From: Gracilibacillus salinarum
GTDB lineage: Bacteria > Bacillota > Bacilli > Bacillales > Amphibacillaceae
Length of the DNA: 64,000 nt
NCBI RefSeq assembly: GCF_022919575.1
Contig: NZ_CP095071.1
Span: 3,296,001 to 3,360,000, forward strand
Reading direction: 5' to 3'
In this document: piece by piece, positions 9,298 through 17,737 of the stretch
Layout: every line of letters begins with the position of its first letter
Position numbering within the stretch: the first letter of the stretch is position 1
The notes under the pieces: model-generated
The model's database searches: none
The model's input: the letters and a program-made list of their open reading frames with translations, nothing else
Told to the model about the DNA's origin: nothing
Made by a program: the position numbers and the translations under genes

Positions 9298-10638
9298 TTA
9301 CTGTACTTGAAAAATCCGTTTGAGAGTTGGAACTCTGCGTATGACGAGCCAGTCTAGTAAAAATATGACAATAACCGAAATCCCAAGTAACGGAAGTAGT
9401 AAGCTGAATATGATTAATAACACAATGAGCACTTTTGATGATAGGACGCTTGGCGCGATTGGTGCACCTAAGTGTTGATCCGGCTTGCGTCTCCACCACA
9501 TGATAATGCCGCTGACGACAATGGCAATGATACCTAAACAGACTAACGCACCTAAGATCTGATTTGTTAAGCCAAATTCTAATCCCTTATGAATCGTGAT
9601 TCCTGTTGCTATTAATTTTCCAATAGGTTTGTAGTGTTCATATCGATAGTCTGCTAATATAGCACCGGTATACTGATCAATATGCATCGTTACTTCATCC
9701 TGAGCCTTCGGTGGAAATGCTGATATCGTGTAAACGCCAGTTGGGGTGCTTGGATAAAACACTTCATATGTCGGATAAACACCTGTTTCGTTGGCAGTAT
9801 GGACTACTTCATTAATGCTCACTGGGATAAAACCTTGTTGATCAGTAGATTCTGGTACTGGCATTGATTCAGCGGGCCAGGCAACATCAGCAATATCCTT
9901 GGTTAAAACTGTTGATTCAGGTGCACTGCCAGTCCAAATGGAAGGCGGATAGCCAACTCCTAGATTGGTTGCAGTGTTTTGAATTTTTGTACCAAGAAAT
10001 CCTGACCAGAATAAGCCCGAAAATACGAGAAACAAAATAGCTAGTGATAGCCAAAATCCTGTCACGGCATGCATATCTCTGAAAAAAATGCGTTTGTTTT
10101 GATTTAATCTTGGTATAATTGTACCCTTTGCTCGTTTCTTTTTTCTCGGAAACCAAATGAACAAACCGGTCACTAGCAGAATGATAATCCAGCAGGCAGC
10201 TAGTTCGACAATGCGATCTCCCCATGTACCAAGCATTAATTCTCCATGGAATTCTTCGACGCGGTCAAAAATCCGATGCTGATCATTTAATTCACCAACG
10301 ATATTGGCGGTGTACGGATCAACAAATATCGTATAAGATGAACCGTCCAGTGAAATCCCTACTTCAGCAGATCGGTCATCTGTCTCACCAGGACGATAGC
10401 TCGTTACTGTTGCATCTGGATATTCTGCCATCACATTATCCACCTGTTGCTGTGGGGTTGTTTTGTCTGCTTGTACTTCTACTTGATAGTAATCCTGATA
10501 CATGATTTCTTCGATTTGTGGTTTAAATAAATATATTCCACCTGTTACAGCTAAGATAAAGAGAAAAGGAGCAATAAATATTCCAGCGTAAAAGTGCCAT
10601 CTCCAGATTGTTTTATATAATGATTTTTTATTTTTCAT
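9298..10638 (-). CDS. PepSY-associated transmembrane protein
   Basis: A 446-residue membrane protein of the PepSY_TM family. The first membrane segment follows IWRWHFYAG and then come a PepSY region (VDNVMAEYPDATVTSYRPG), more membrane segments (ELAACWIIILLVTGLFIW; TGFWLSLAILFLVFSGLFW), a second extracytoplasmic PepSY-like part (DEVTMHIDQYTGAIL) and C-terminal membrane segments. Conserved His residues (HFYAG, HGELMLG, DMHAVTG, HKGLEFG) suggest haem or metal contact. Related proteins are linked to iron or copper reduction. The ATG at 10638 has AAGGAGA five bases before it; the longer frame starting at 10665 has no site. Confidence 0.82.
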   Translation of the reverse strand: MKNKKSLYKTIWRWHFYAGIFIAPFLFILAVTGGIYLFKPQIEEIMYQDYYQVEVQADKTTPQQQVDNVMAEYPDATVTSYRPGETDDRSAEVGISLDGSSYTIFVDPYTANIVGELNDQHRIFDRVEEFHGELMLGTWGDRIVELAACWIIILLVTGLFIWFPRKKKRAKGTIIPRLNQNKRIFFRDMHAVTGFWLSLAILFLVFSGLFWSGFLGTKIQNTATNLGVGYPPSIWTGSAPESTVLTKDIADVAWPAESMPVPESTDQQGFIPVSINEVVHTANETGVYPTYEVFYPSTPTGVYTISAFPPKAQDEVTMHIDQYTGAILADYRYEHYKPIGKLIATGITIHKGLEFGLTNQILGALVCLGIIAIVVSGIIMWWRRKPDQHLGAPIAPSVLSSKVLIVLLIIFSLLLPLLGISVIVIFLLDWLVIRRVPTLKRIFQVQ

Positions 10639-10753
10639 TGCTGTCTCCTTTAGTTGATTTAACAACTTGTATTGTAATAAATTAATGATTGAAAATACAT
10701 AGACATATTATGAATATTATGTGAAATAAGAGTGAAGTTACTGTATACTTGAA

Positions 10754-10767
10754 TGAAAGCGTTTTAT
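10754..10767 (+). promoter_or_regulatory. Possible cre site before the deacetylase gene
   Basis: TGAAAGCGTTTTAT matches the CcpA consensus TGWAANCGNTNWCA at all but the last two positions. Confidence 0.35.
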
Positions 10768-10807
10768 ATAAAGAGTTGCTGACTAGTATTCTATAGGAGG
10801 GTATGGA

Positions 10808-11614
10808 ATGGCGAGAGTAGTAATGACCTTTCCGCATGGAAAGCACAAAGTACTGACGATGAGTTATGATGACGGCCGGGCTGCTGACAGAAGGTTAGTC
10901 CAGCTTTTTAATCAACATGGTATAAAAAGTAGTTTTCATTTGAATTCAGGGCTGTTAGGCGAAGGGGATCGAATTGCAGCGGATGAAATAGCAGAGCTGT
11001 ATGCAGGGCATGAAATTTCCGCCCATACAGTCACACATCCGACCATTGAACGCAGTCCTAAAGCACAATTAATCGAAGAAGTGATCGACGATCGAAAAGC
11101 TTTGGAATCCATAGCTGGTTATACGGTGAGAGGAATGTCGTATCCAAATGGCTCTTATAATTCGTTGATTAAAGAGTTATTACCACATGTAGGAATCGAA
11201 TACAGCAGAACGGTGCACAGCACATTACATTTTGCCATACCAGATGATTTTCTGGAATGGCATCCGACTTGTCATCATAATCACCAGTTACTGTCATTAG
11301 CCGATCAATTCCTGTCACTACATAAAAAACAATATCTTTATATGTTTTATGTATGGGGACATAGTTATGAATTTGACAATGATAATAATTGGGAGTTGAT
11401 CGAACAATTTTGTCAAAAAGCAGGCGGACAGGATGATATTTGGTATGCGACAAATATGGAAATAGTCGATTATTACCATGCATTCCATCGTTTGCAATTT
11501 GCCGCTGACAGTCAATTCGTCTATAATCCTTCTGCACAGTCTGTCTGGTTGCTAGTGAACGACCAGATCGTAGAAGTTCCGGGAGGCGAACGTGTAACAC
11601 TAACTTCCTATTAA
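10808..11614 (+). CDS. Polysaccharide deacetylase family protein (CE4)
   Basis: A 268-residue protein with the NodB-type fold. Motif 1, MSYDDG (Asp21/Asp22), supplies the catalytic base and metal ligand. Motif 2, SAHTVTHP (His73, His77), supplies the metal His pair. MSYPNGSYN stands in place of the usual arginine motif. No signal peptide is visible, so it is probably cytoplasmic and acts on a small or intracellular sugar rather than on the wall. The last 50 residues are a small beta-rich extension. RBS AGGAGGG precedes the ATG. The substrate is unknown. Confidence 0.8.
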   Translation: MARVVMTFPHGKHKVLTMSYDDGRAADRRLVQLFNQHGIKSSFHLNSGLLGEGDRIAADEIAELYAGHEISAHTVTHPTIERSPKAQLIEEVIDDRKALESIAGYTVRGMSYPNGSYNSLIKELLPHVGIEYSRTVHSTLHFAIPDDFLEWHPTCHHNHQLLSLADQFLSLHKKQYLYMFYVWGHSYEFDNDNNWELIEQFCQKAGGQDDIWYATNMEIVDYYHAFHRLQFAADSQFVYNPSAQSVWLLVNDQIVEVPGGERVTLTSY

Positions 11615-11621
11615 AAACAGA

Positions 11622-11660
11622 AAGGATGACCACAACAGGGGAGTATCTGTGGTCATCCTT
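11622..11660 (-). terminator. Terminator between the deacetylase and a small convergent gene
   Basis: The perfect stem AAGGATGACCACA/TGTGGTCATCCTT is followed on the minus strand by TTCTGTTTTT. On the plus strand the T-run is absent, so it serves mainly the small gene at 11665. Confidence 0.75.
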
Positions 11661-11664
11661 CCGA

Positions 11665-11784
11665 TTATTCGTTGTCTTCGTTGTTACCTTGTTTATTGCC
11701 TTTCGCGTATTTACCTTGACGGCCATATTCTTTGTTTGTTTTTTCTGTTCTTTCTTCGCCGCTTTTTCCTTGGTTGTTAGCCAT
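11665..11784 (-). CDS. Small hydrophilic protein, 39 residues
   Basis: Begins MANNQGKSGEERTEKTNKEY and ends in GNKQGNNEDNE. It is rich in Gly, Asn, Lys and Glu and has no membrane segment. A strong ribosome site, AAAGGAGG, lies nine bases before the ATG, and a terminator follows directly, which supports a real gene. Its composition recalls small spore or stress peptides of Bacillaceae, but no family was recognised and no function is assigned. Confidence 0.65.
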   Translation of the reverse strand: MANNQGKSGEERTEKTNKEYGRQGKYAKGNKQGNNEDNE

Positions 11785-11864
11785 TTGAATATGCCTCCTT
11801 TCTATGGTTGTACATTTTACATACCCGCCGTTCCATTTAATAAACTGTTATTTTGAAAAAGTGG

Positions 11865-12314
11865 TTAATATTGTAATGTGTTTTGGATCGATCCATCCTG
11901 TCGATGTATCGTAACTTGTGTGCCTTTATTTTTCGCAATTTCTTTTGCACGATCAATCGCATCTCGTTTATACTGATAAATATTGGATGCTTGCTTGGCA
12001 TCTTGTGACATGACAGCCCATTGATCGTCGTGAGGAACAACGTGTTCGCCCTTTTCTAATAACTCAGGTCGGGCTGATGATGTGTTATTATCTGGTGAAC
12101 GAAGTTGCTGATCACTACTGTTGATCAGTTTATTAATTTCTTTATTCGTTGCATTCTCATACCATTCTTTTGCTTGTTCCGTTGCGATCGGAATAGCACG
12201 ATCTTCCGGGTACCCTTCATTCAGCATCGCATTGGCGATATCGATTGCTTTTTTCCTGACGGGCGTGTCTAAATTTTTTAAAGAGCTGGGATAATCACTT
12301 GTGTCCCAAGGCAT
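11865..12314 (-). CDS. ydaT: DUF2188 domain protein, YdaT-like
   Basis: A 149-residue protein. The N-terminal half (MPWDTSDYPSSLKNLDTP, then VRKKAIDIANAMLNEGYP) matches B. subtilis YdaT as I recall it. The C-terminal part (HVVPHDDQWAV..., RAKEIAKNKGTQVTIHRQDG) is the DUF2188 module. YdaT belongs to the general stress set in B. subtilis; its biochemical role is unknown. ATG 12314 is preceded by GGAGAGGAG; the frame extends upstream into the TTTAT-bounded repeat, but that part is not conserved-looking and has no ribosome site. Confidence 0.85.
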   Translation of the reverse strand: MPWDTSDYPSSLKNLDTPVRKKAIDIANAMLNEGYPEDRAIPIATEQAKEWYENATNKEINKLINSSDQQLRSPDNNTSSARPELLEKGEHVVPHDDQWAVMSQDAKQASNIYQYKRDAIDRAKEIAKNKGTQVTIHRQDGSIQNTLQY

Positions 12315-12339
12315 ATGATAACTCCTCTCCGATAAAAAG

Positions 12340-12501
12340 TTTATCACGGCGAAAACCGTCCGTAATACCCCCACTTCAAGATTCGAGAGATACATAAGAC
12401 ATAAGAAGCTAAGTGTGGGATAAACGGAAGATAACTTCCTGATCAGTTTCGCTAGCAATCAGAGAGGGTCAAAACCCCCACTGATTGAAGTCTCACTTTA
12501 T
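12340..12501. repeat. TTTAT-bounded, bcr1-like repeat, full-length copy
   Basis: A 162-base relative of the element at 2131-2270, with the same start TTTATCACGGCG and end TCTCACTTTAT. An extra 20 or so bases lie in the first loop. The hairpin CAATCAG...CTGATTG is kept. Its right TTTAT supplies the TAA stop of the Cys-rich protein gene, just as at floT. Confidence 0.75.
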
Positions 12502-12824
12502 GCGATCGACTTACATGCTTCCGCACACTGAAAACATGCGTCTGCACATTGTTGACAATGCTCGTGTTCATGTTTTTTACACTCTTCTCCACATGCGCTG
12601 CAAATTTCAGCGCAGACGGATGCTAATTGTGCCACAAATGGTGAATTTCTCGTGATCGCAGACTCTAAATAATGACAGATATCTGCACATTCACGGTCAA
12701 GACGAATACAGGGTGCCATCATGTTGACATTTTCCTCATTTAAACAGGCGTCATAACAGTGATTACAAGCTGCCATACACTCGTGTAATGTTTCTAGTAA
12801 TTGCTGATGCTGTTCGTGACTCAT
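12498..12824 (-). CDS. Four-helix Cys-rich copper-storage-type protein (DUF326)
   Basis: A 108-residue protein of the Csp/YhjQ type. Cysteines recur with the spacing expected for the inside of a four-helix bundle: CMAACNHCYDAC, CIRLDRECADIC, CAEICSACGEEC, CQQCADACFQCAEAC. A His-rich turn (KKHEHEHC) lies between helices 3 and 4. Such proteins bind many Cu(I) ions; the absence of a signal peptide suggests a cytosolic store or a spore-related role. RBS GGGAGGTA precedes the ATG. The metal is inferred from the family. Confidence 0.82.
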   Translation of the reverse strand: MSHEQHQQLLETLHECMAACNHCYDACLNEENVNMMAPCIRLDRECADICHYLESAITRNSPFVAQLASVCAEICSACGEECKKHEHEHCQQCADACFQCAEACKSIA

Positions 12825-12964
12825 CGTAAATACCTCCCATTATATTATCTAGTTGTTTGTTAACATTCCCAGATTTTTTCGAAGTAAACATTCTGATCGT
12901 GTTTTAAGAAAGAAACGCAATGTGCTAATATAAATCATATCCAGATCATTATGTGGAGGTTTCT

Positions 12965-13948
12965 ATGAATCGAAGAAAGTTAATCTATTTGATTTTCATA
13001 ACTATATTTATTGCTTCCTGTGGCTTTTCTCTTTACTTTTTCATTCAGTCCCAGCGGATGGAGGACAAAATCGAAAAGGAGACAAGCCCAGAACAGTCGT
13101 TACCTGCTTACCAATTTGCTTTAATTGGAGAAGAATTAGATCATGACTATTGGCGCTTAGTTGGTCAAGGGGCAAAAGACGTAGAACAGAATTATGACGT
13201 GAGTGTTGCATATGAGGGGCCGAGAAGGTCTAATCCGGATGAACAACTGAAGCTTTTAGATATTGCTATTAAATCAAAGGTAGATGGAATTATTGTGCAA
13301 GCGTTAAATGAAGATTTCTTGCCTGTGATTAATCAAGCAATGGAGAATGGCATCCCGGTCATTACGATTGATACCGATGCCCCGAATAGCGATCGTCTTG
13401 CTTATGTGGGAACAGATAATTATGAAGCAGGGAAACTTGCTGGCGAGACATTGGTGAAGGATCTCGATAGCAATGCTACAGTTGGGATTGTAACAGGCAG
13501 TTTTGATAACGCTCACCATCAATTGCGTGTTGAAGGGTTTAAGGAAGCGATAGCGCAAGCGCTTGGAGTAAAGGTAGTTGCGATCGAGGAATCCAATATT
13601 ACAAGAGTGGTAGCGGAGGAGAAGGCGTACAACATGCTAAAAGAACATCCTGATATTGATGCGTTGTATGGGACAAGTGCATTAGATGGGATCGGCATGG
13701 TAGAGGCAGCTACATCATTAGGGGTGGAGGAATCGATTTACATGCTTGCTTTTGATACCTTGCCAGAAAATATCGAGCTTTTGAAACAAGGTAAGATTGA
13801 TGTGTTAATCGGACAAAAACCGTATGAAATGGGTTCGCGCAGTGTTGAATTAATGATGAAGCTGATGGAAGGCGAAGCAATCGATGATGTCTATCATACT
13901 GATACATCTGTAGTAAGACCGGAAGATGCAGGTGAACTAGATGATTAA
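12965..13948 (+). CDS. Membrane-anchored sugar-binding protein of a three-component sensor
   Basis: A 327-residue type 1 periplasmic binding protein (RbsB/LacI fold). An N-terminal hydrophobic segment carries a possible lipobox IASC (Cys19). The fold starts at FALIGEELDHDYW and includes GIIVQALNEDFLPVI, ITIDTDAPNSDRLAYVGTDN and IGQKPYEMG. The gene overlaps the histidine kinase gene by eight bases, so it is probably a sensor partner rather than a transporter component. This matches the XylFII-LytS-YesN type described in Clostridium, in which the binding protein presents the sugar to the kinase. GGAGGT four bases before ATG 12965 sets the start. The ligand is unknown. Confidence 0.82.
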   Translation: MNRRKLIYLIFITIFIASCGFSLYFFIQSQRMEDKIEKETSPEQSLPAYQFALIGEELDHDYWRLVGQGAKDVEQNYDVSVAYEGPRRSNPDEQLKLLDIAIKSKVDGIIVQALNEDFLPVINQAMENGIPVITIDTDAPNSDRLAYVGTDNYEAGKLAGETLVKDLDSNATVGIVTGSFDNAHHQLRVEGFKEAIAQALGVKVVAIEESNITRVVAEEKAYNMLKEHPDIDALYGTSALDGIGMVEAATSLGVEESIYMLAFDTLPENIELLKQGKIDVLIGQKPYEMGSRSVELMMKLMEGEAIDDVYHTDTSVVRPEDAGELDD

Positions 13949-15368
13949 AATTCGTACAAAATTATTAATGTATTTCCTAGCTGTCCTTTCCTTGGTTATT
14001 GTTATCATTTTTGTTCAGGAAAAAAGTACACAACGAATGGTAACCCTTCAAGATGAAAGTTCAGAGCATAATTATATGTTAAATGAAATAACCAATCAGA
14101 CCGATCAGGTATTTCAGTCCTTGCAAATTTATGTCCATGAACCGACAGAGGACAACCTCGCTTTTTATCAAAAAGACAGCCAGGCGTTAGCGAGCTTGCA
14201 AGCCCAATTTAATAGTGCTACTGAGACAAGTACAGCGAAGGAAAATTACTATCATATGCTATCTTCTTTTTTAGAATTAACAGATAAGACAGTAGAGGGA
14301 GTGCAACAGGAGGATATTGACCGCTATTCTGCTTACTTGAATGAGGCAGATGATACAGCTACGTATATTCATGAAAAAACGTTGGAATTAATTAATCAGG
14401 AATTGAGCCGTTACCAGAACATATTGGTATTGGAAGATCAGCGAGTAACCTACACGAAAAATATGGGAACATCTATATTTATTGCGATCATTATCGGAAG
14501 TCTGTTATTTGCGCTCTGGTTCTCGAATGGTATTACCAAAGTGATAGATAAACTAACGAATGCGGCTAAAGAAATTTCTCAAGGAAATTATAGCGTTGCA
14601 GATGTCGAAGTGGAACAGAATGATGAGCTGAATTTATTGACGCAAACCTTTAATCAGATGAAGCTAAATATTGTGGAAGCTTTTCGGGAAATGAAAGAAA
14701 AAGCGCGACTTCGCCAGTTGCTGAAAGAAATGGAATTGAAAAGTTTGCAAAACCAGATTAATCCTCATTTTTTGTTCAATACGTTAAATACTGTTTCTAA
14801 ACTAGCCTATATCGAAGGGGCTGAGCGTACAAGTGACTTAATTTCTGCTGTCTCTGCTTTGCTTCGCTATAATATCGGAAGTCTTGATCGAGAAACCTAT
14901 TTGAAAGATGAAGTCAACATCGTCAATGAATACTTTTTTATTCAGCAAACCAGATTCAGGGACAGGGTCACCTTTCATCAGGAAATTGACGAATCTTGTT
15001 TACTAACACCGATCCCTTGTCTTACGTTACAGCCGATTATGGAGAACGCATTTATGCACGGAATTGAGGAAATGGCAGAAGGTGCCACGATTATGCTGCG
15101 AATTTCTCCAGTTGATGACATGGTGCAAATAGATATTACGGATAATGGAGTGGGAATGGATCAGCAAACCATTGATCAATTAATACAGAAAGAGGAAAAA
15201 AAAGAGTCAGAGCAGCAACGGAAAGGTCATTCTACTGGGATCGGAATGCGTAATGTAATGGACCGATTACATTTGTTCCACCCGGATAGTCAATTGTCCA
15301 TCGAGTCGGAGGTCGGAAAAGGAACAACTGTCACAATACTACTGCCTAAGGGGGGGATAATATGGTAA
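13941..15368 (+). CDS. Sensor histidine kinase, LytS/YesM type
   Basis: A 475-residue membrane kinase. It has TM1 (about 7-25), an extracytoplasmic helical region to about 175, TM2 (176-194), HAMP (about 190-245), the His_kinase domain with the phospho-acceptor His276 in NQINPHFLFNTLN, and an ATPase domain (ENAFMHG, DNGVGM, STGIGMRN). It is translated with an eight-base overlap after the binding protein and overlaps the response regulator by seven bases, so the three are co-produced. Confidence 0.93.
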   Translation: MIKIRTKLLMYFLAVLSLVIVIIFVQEKSTQRMVTLQDESSEHNYMLNEITNQTDQVFQSLQIYVHEPTEDNLAFYQKDSQALASLQAQFNSATETSTAKENYYHMLSSFLELTDKTVEGVQQEDIDRYSAYLNEADDTATYIHEKTLELINQELSRYQNILVLEDQRVTYTKNMGTSIFIAIIIGSLLFALWFSNGITKVIDKLTNAAKEISQGNYSVADVEVEQNDELNLLTQTFNQMKLNIVEAFREMKEKARLRQLLKEMELKSLQNQINPHFLFNTLNTVSKLAYIEGAERTSDLISAVSALLRYNIGSLDRETYLKDEVNIVNEYFFIQQTRFRDRVTFHQEIDESCLLTPIPCLTLQPIMENAFMHGIEEMAEGATIMLRISPVDDMVQIDITDNGVGMDQQTIDQLIQKEEKKESEQQRKGHSTGIGMRNVMDRLHLFHPDSQLSIESEVGKGTTVTILLPKGGIIW

Positions 15369-16888
15369 ACATAATGCTCGTAGATGATGAAGCGTTGGAA
15401 AGAGAAGGTATCCGAATGATCTTAGAACGAAATCGCTCTGATGCTAAGATTATTGCAGAAGCAAGAACAGGAAAACAAGCTGTTGAACAAGCGTTGATCC
15501 ATCAGCCTGACATCATTTTTATGGATATAAAGATGCCTGAAATGGATGGACTTGCTGCGATTGAAACAATATTAGCAGAAATACCAGCGACAAAATGTAT
15601 CATGGTCTCTGCTTTTGATACTTTTCAATACGCGAAACAGGCGATGAGCTTCGGTATTAAAGAATATTTACTGAAGCCAAGCAAGATTTCAGAGGTACTC
15701 GACGCGTATGATCGCATGGTTGGGGAATTAGCAGAGCGTCAGGATATCGATACCAAATTAGAGCAAGCAAGCTCTTTAGTCGAAATGGAATTCATTTTGA
15801 CATTAATGATGGACCATGTTCATGATTTTGATACAGATGAATGGATGAAAGGTATGCAAATTGAGGATTCTCGCGTGTTTGCTGCTGTTTTATCCTTTGA
15901 GTCCGATCAAAAACATGTCGATCGAACGATTAAAAGTGAATGGTACCGGATCGTCAAGGATCACTTGATGAGCCAGAACTCACGGATATTGATGGGACCA
16001 TTTACAGGCTTTCAACTGCCGATACTGGTTATCTATGAGGATCAGAATTTAGCCCAATTTGCACGAGATACATTGCAAGTAATTCAAGCTCACCTTTATG
16101 ATTGTCAGCTGTTTATTGGTGTAGGGTCCGTGATTGAATCAATAGCGGAGTTTCCGCGTTCATATGAGGATGCTTTGTATGCGTTGGAAGAAGTTCACTT
16201 CCATCAAACTGCTAAATATCAGGTTTATCATGAGAAAATGGCAGAGAAGCGCAAGGGTTTCACGCGAATGGAAGTAGAGAAACAGTTATTGGAAGCGATT
16301 AAGACAGGTGACAGTCAAACGGGTGCACAATTATTTGATCGTTATTTCCTTTCCATACAACAGCAAGCCAACCACCAGCTGCCATCAATCCGGAAATCAC
16401 TGGAACACTTTTTTATCGTTTTAACGCGGACGATGGAAGGAATCGGATTGGATCAGGATATGCAGCTGAATCTGGAGCGTTTTGATACGTCCTCACAAAT
16501 AAAAGAAGTGGCAAAATCCCATTTACAAAAAGCAATTACACTTATGAATGAATGGCGTTCAGATGGTGTTCAGGGCTTATTATTACAAGCGAAGGATTAT
16601 ATTCATACACATTTCAAGGAAAATATCATGTTAGACGAGGTAGCGGCAGAAGTCGGCTTAAGTTCCTATTACTTAAGCAAGCTGTTTAAAGAGCATTTCC
16701 AGCTGACATTTGTCGAGTACGTCACCCATATTAGACTGGAAAAAGCAAAAGACTTGTTACTGGATGATGAAATGCCATTAAAAGAAATAGCCCTCACCAT
16801 TGGCTACCGCGACCCCAATTATTTCAGCCGCGTGTTCAAGAAAGAAACCGGGCTCAGCCCTAGTGAATATCGAAAAAACAGCACTTGA
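15362..16888 (+). CDS. AraC-type response regulator, YesN type
   Basis: A 508-residue regulator with a receiver domain (residues 1-120, phospho-acceptor Asp55 in IIFMDIKMP), a long middle region and a C-terminal AraC DNA-binding domain (about 405-505) with two helix-turn-helix motifs (LDEVAAEVGLSSYYLSKLFK and LKEIALTIGYRDPNYFSRVF). Partner of the kinase at 13941. The next gene in the same direction is the sugar porter at 17738, a plausible target. Confidence 0.93.
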   Translation: MVNIMLVDDEALEREGIRMILERNRSDAKIIAEARTGKQAVEQALIHQPDIIFMDIKMPEMDGLAAIETILAEIPATKCIMVSAFDTFQYAKQAMSFGIKEYLLKPSKISEVLDAYDRMVGELAERQDIDTKLEQASSLVEMEFILTLMMDHVHDFDTDEWMKGMQIEDSRVFAAVLSFESDQKHVDRTIKSEWYRIVKDHLMSQNSRILMGPFTGFQLPILVIYEDQNLAQFARDTLQVIQAHLYDCQLFIGVGSVIESIAEFPRSYEDALYALEEVHFHQTAKYQVYHEKMAEKRKGFTRMEVEKQLLEAIKTGDSQTGAQLFDRYFLSIQQQANHQLPSIRKSLEHFFIVLTRTMEGIGLDQDMQLNLERFDTSSQIKEVAKSHLQKAITLMNEWRSDGVQGLLLQAKDYIHTHFKENIMLDEVAAEVGLSSYYLSKLFKEHFQLTFVEYVTHIRLEKAKDLLLDDEMPLKEIALTIGYRDPNYFSRVFKKETGLSPSEYRKNST

Positions 16889-16907
16889 AAAAAGTGCTGT
16901 TTTTTTG
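16875..16907 (+). terminator. Terminator of the three-component sensor operon
   Basis: AAACAGCACTT pairs with AAGTGCTGTTT and is followed by a T-run. The stem overlaps the last codons of the regulator gene. Confidence 0.9.
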
Positions 16908-16987
16908 CGTCAGGAAAGGATAAAATTTTTAGCAATCAAGAGGCTTGATGTAGTGAAAGATTAAAGTGTACCAAATAAAGTTGGCTT

Positions 16988-17520
16988 CTTATAATGTGGA
17001 TTGTGTTAACAAAGGATTTATTGCAAAATAGTCATTTTGATATATTTTATCTGCTAAGCAAAGCTCAGGAAGTAGGCTCCGCGTCCTGTGGGCACGGCTC
17101 ATAGCCGTCAAGCTAAGGAAAAGAGAGCTTAAACTGTCTTATATGTTCGGCCTATCATATAATCCATTCTTATGGACAGTTGAAAAGAGAAAGAGCAAAA
17201 GTTGTCCATAAGAATCAAAAATATAACCACTCAAGGATATCAAAAGGACTCTTGTGGTCAAAAATCCGATTTCTTGTGCCAATACTTCAGGAACAGCTAT
17301 TATAAATGATATCTTACACTCAACTTATAAAGAATCACTGCACATAGAAAACTTGTATTTATTACGGCAACATATTCATTTTTCTTTTTAAAAGCATTAA
17401 CTTAACTTAACTTAACTTAACGGCTATGGGGCACGGCTGAAGCGGTATCCAAGCACATTAAATATCTCAATATGGATGCTTGGCTAGCGATGGCTAGTTT
17501 ACATAATCCATATTATAGGT
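16988..17520. repeat. Long terminal-inverted-repeat element, interrupted by a second element
   Basis: The ends CTTATAATGTGGATTGTGTT and TAGTTTACATAATCCATATT are near inverted copies. Inner parts match the long copies at 33179 and 34883 in opposite orientation (CTCCGCGTCCTGTGGGCACG on the left; CAAGCATCCATATTGAGATA seen as its complement on the right). A 329-base element (17100-17428) sits inside, so the original length was about 200 bases. No protein is encoded. Confidence 0.75.
17100..17428. mobile_element. Transposase-less derivative of the IS4-family element, with target duplication
   Basis: The left end CATAGCCGTCAAGCTAAG is identical over 18 bases to the ends of the IS at 38241-39813. 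The right end, read inwards, is CATAGCCGTTAAGTTAAG, two changes from it. GGGCACGGCT is duplicated at 17090-17099 and 17429-17438. The 329-base body has no open frame of note. It carries a perfect 13-base inverted repeat (17166-17178 and 17203-17215) and a CTTAA tandem repeat at its right end. It is probably moved in trans by the IS transposase. Confidence 0.8.
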
Positions 17521-17698
17521 AGTTTATTATTTTAGTTGGGATTGGGTGGATTTTCATCCCATCACAAAAAAATCTAGCAAATAACAAAAAAGTGAAGATG
17601 ATCTTTCTTCTGTGAAAGTGGATACATGATAGATTAGAAACATAAGAAATTTTCAACTTAATGAAAGCGTATCAATAGTTGGATCTGTTTATGTAAAA

Positions 17699-17712
17699 AG
17701 AAAACGATATCA
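17699..17712 (+). promoter_or_regulatory. cre-like site before the sugar porter
   Basis: AGAAAACGATATCA fits TGWAANCGNTNWCA at all fixed positions but the first. It lies 25 bases before the ATG, in an upstream region with two similar blocks (GAAAGCGTATCAA at 17664-17676 and GAAAACGATATCAA at 17700-17713, each followed by ATCTGTTTATRTA). Confidence 0.55.
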
Positions 17713-17737
17713 ATCTGTTTATATAGGAGGAAGCATC

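Noticed and set aside
11169..11726. Minus-strand open frame of 185 codons
   Set aside because: Overlaps the deacetylase gene in another frame and contains the terminator hairpin; the real small gene at 11665-11784 uses a different frame.
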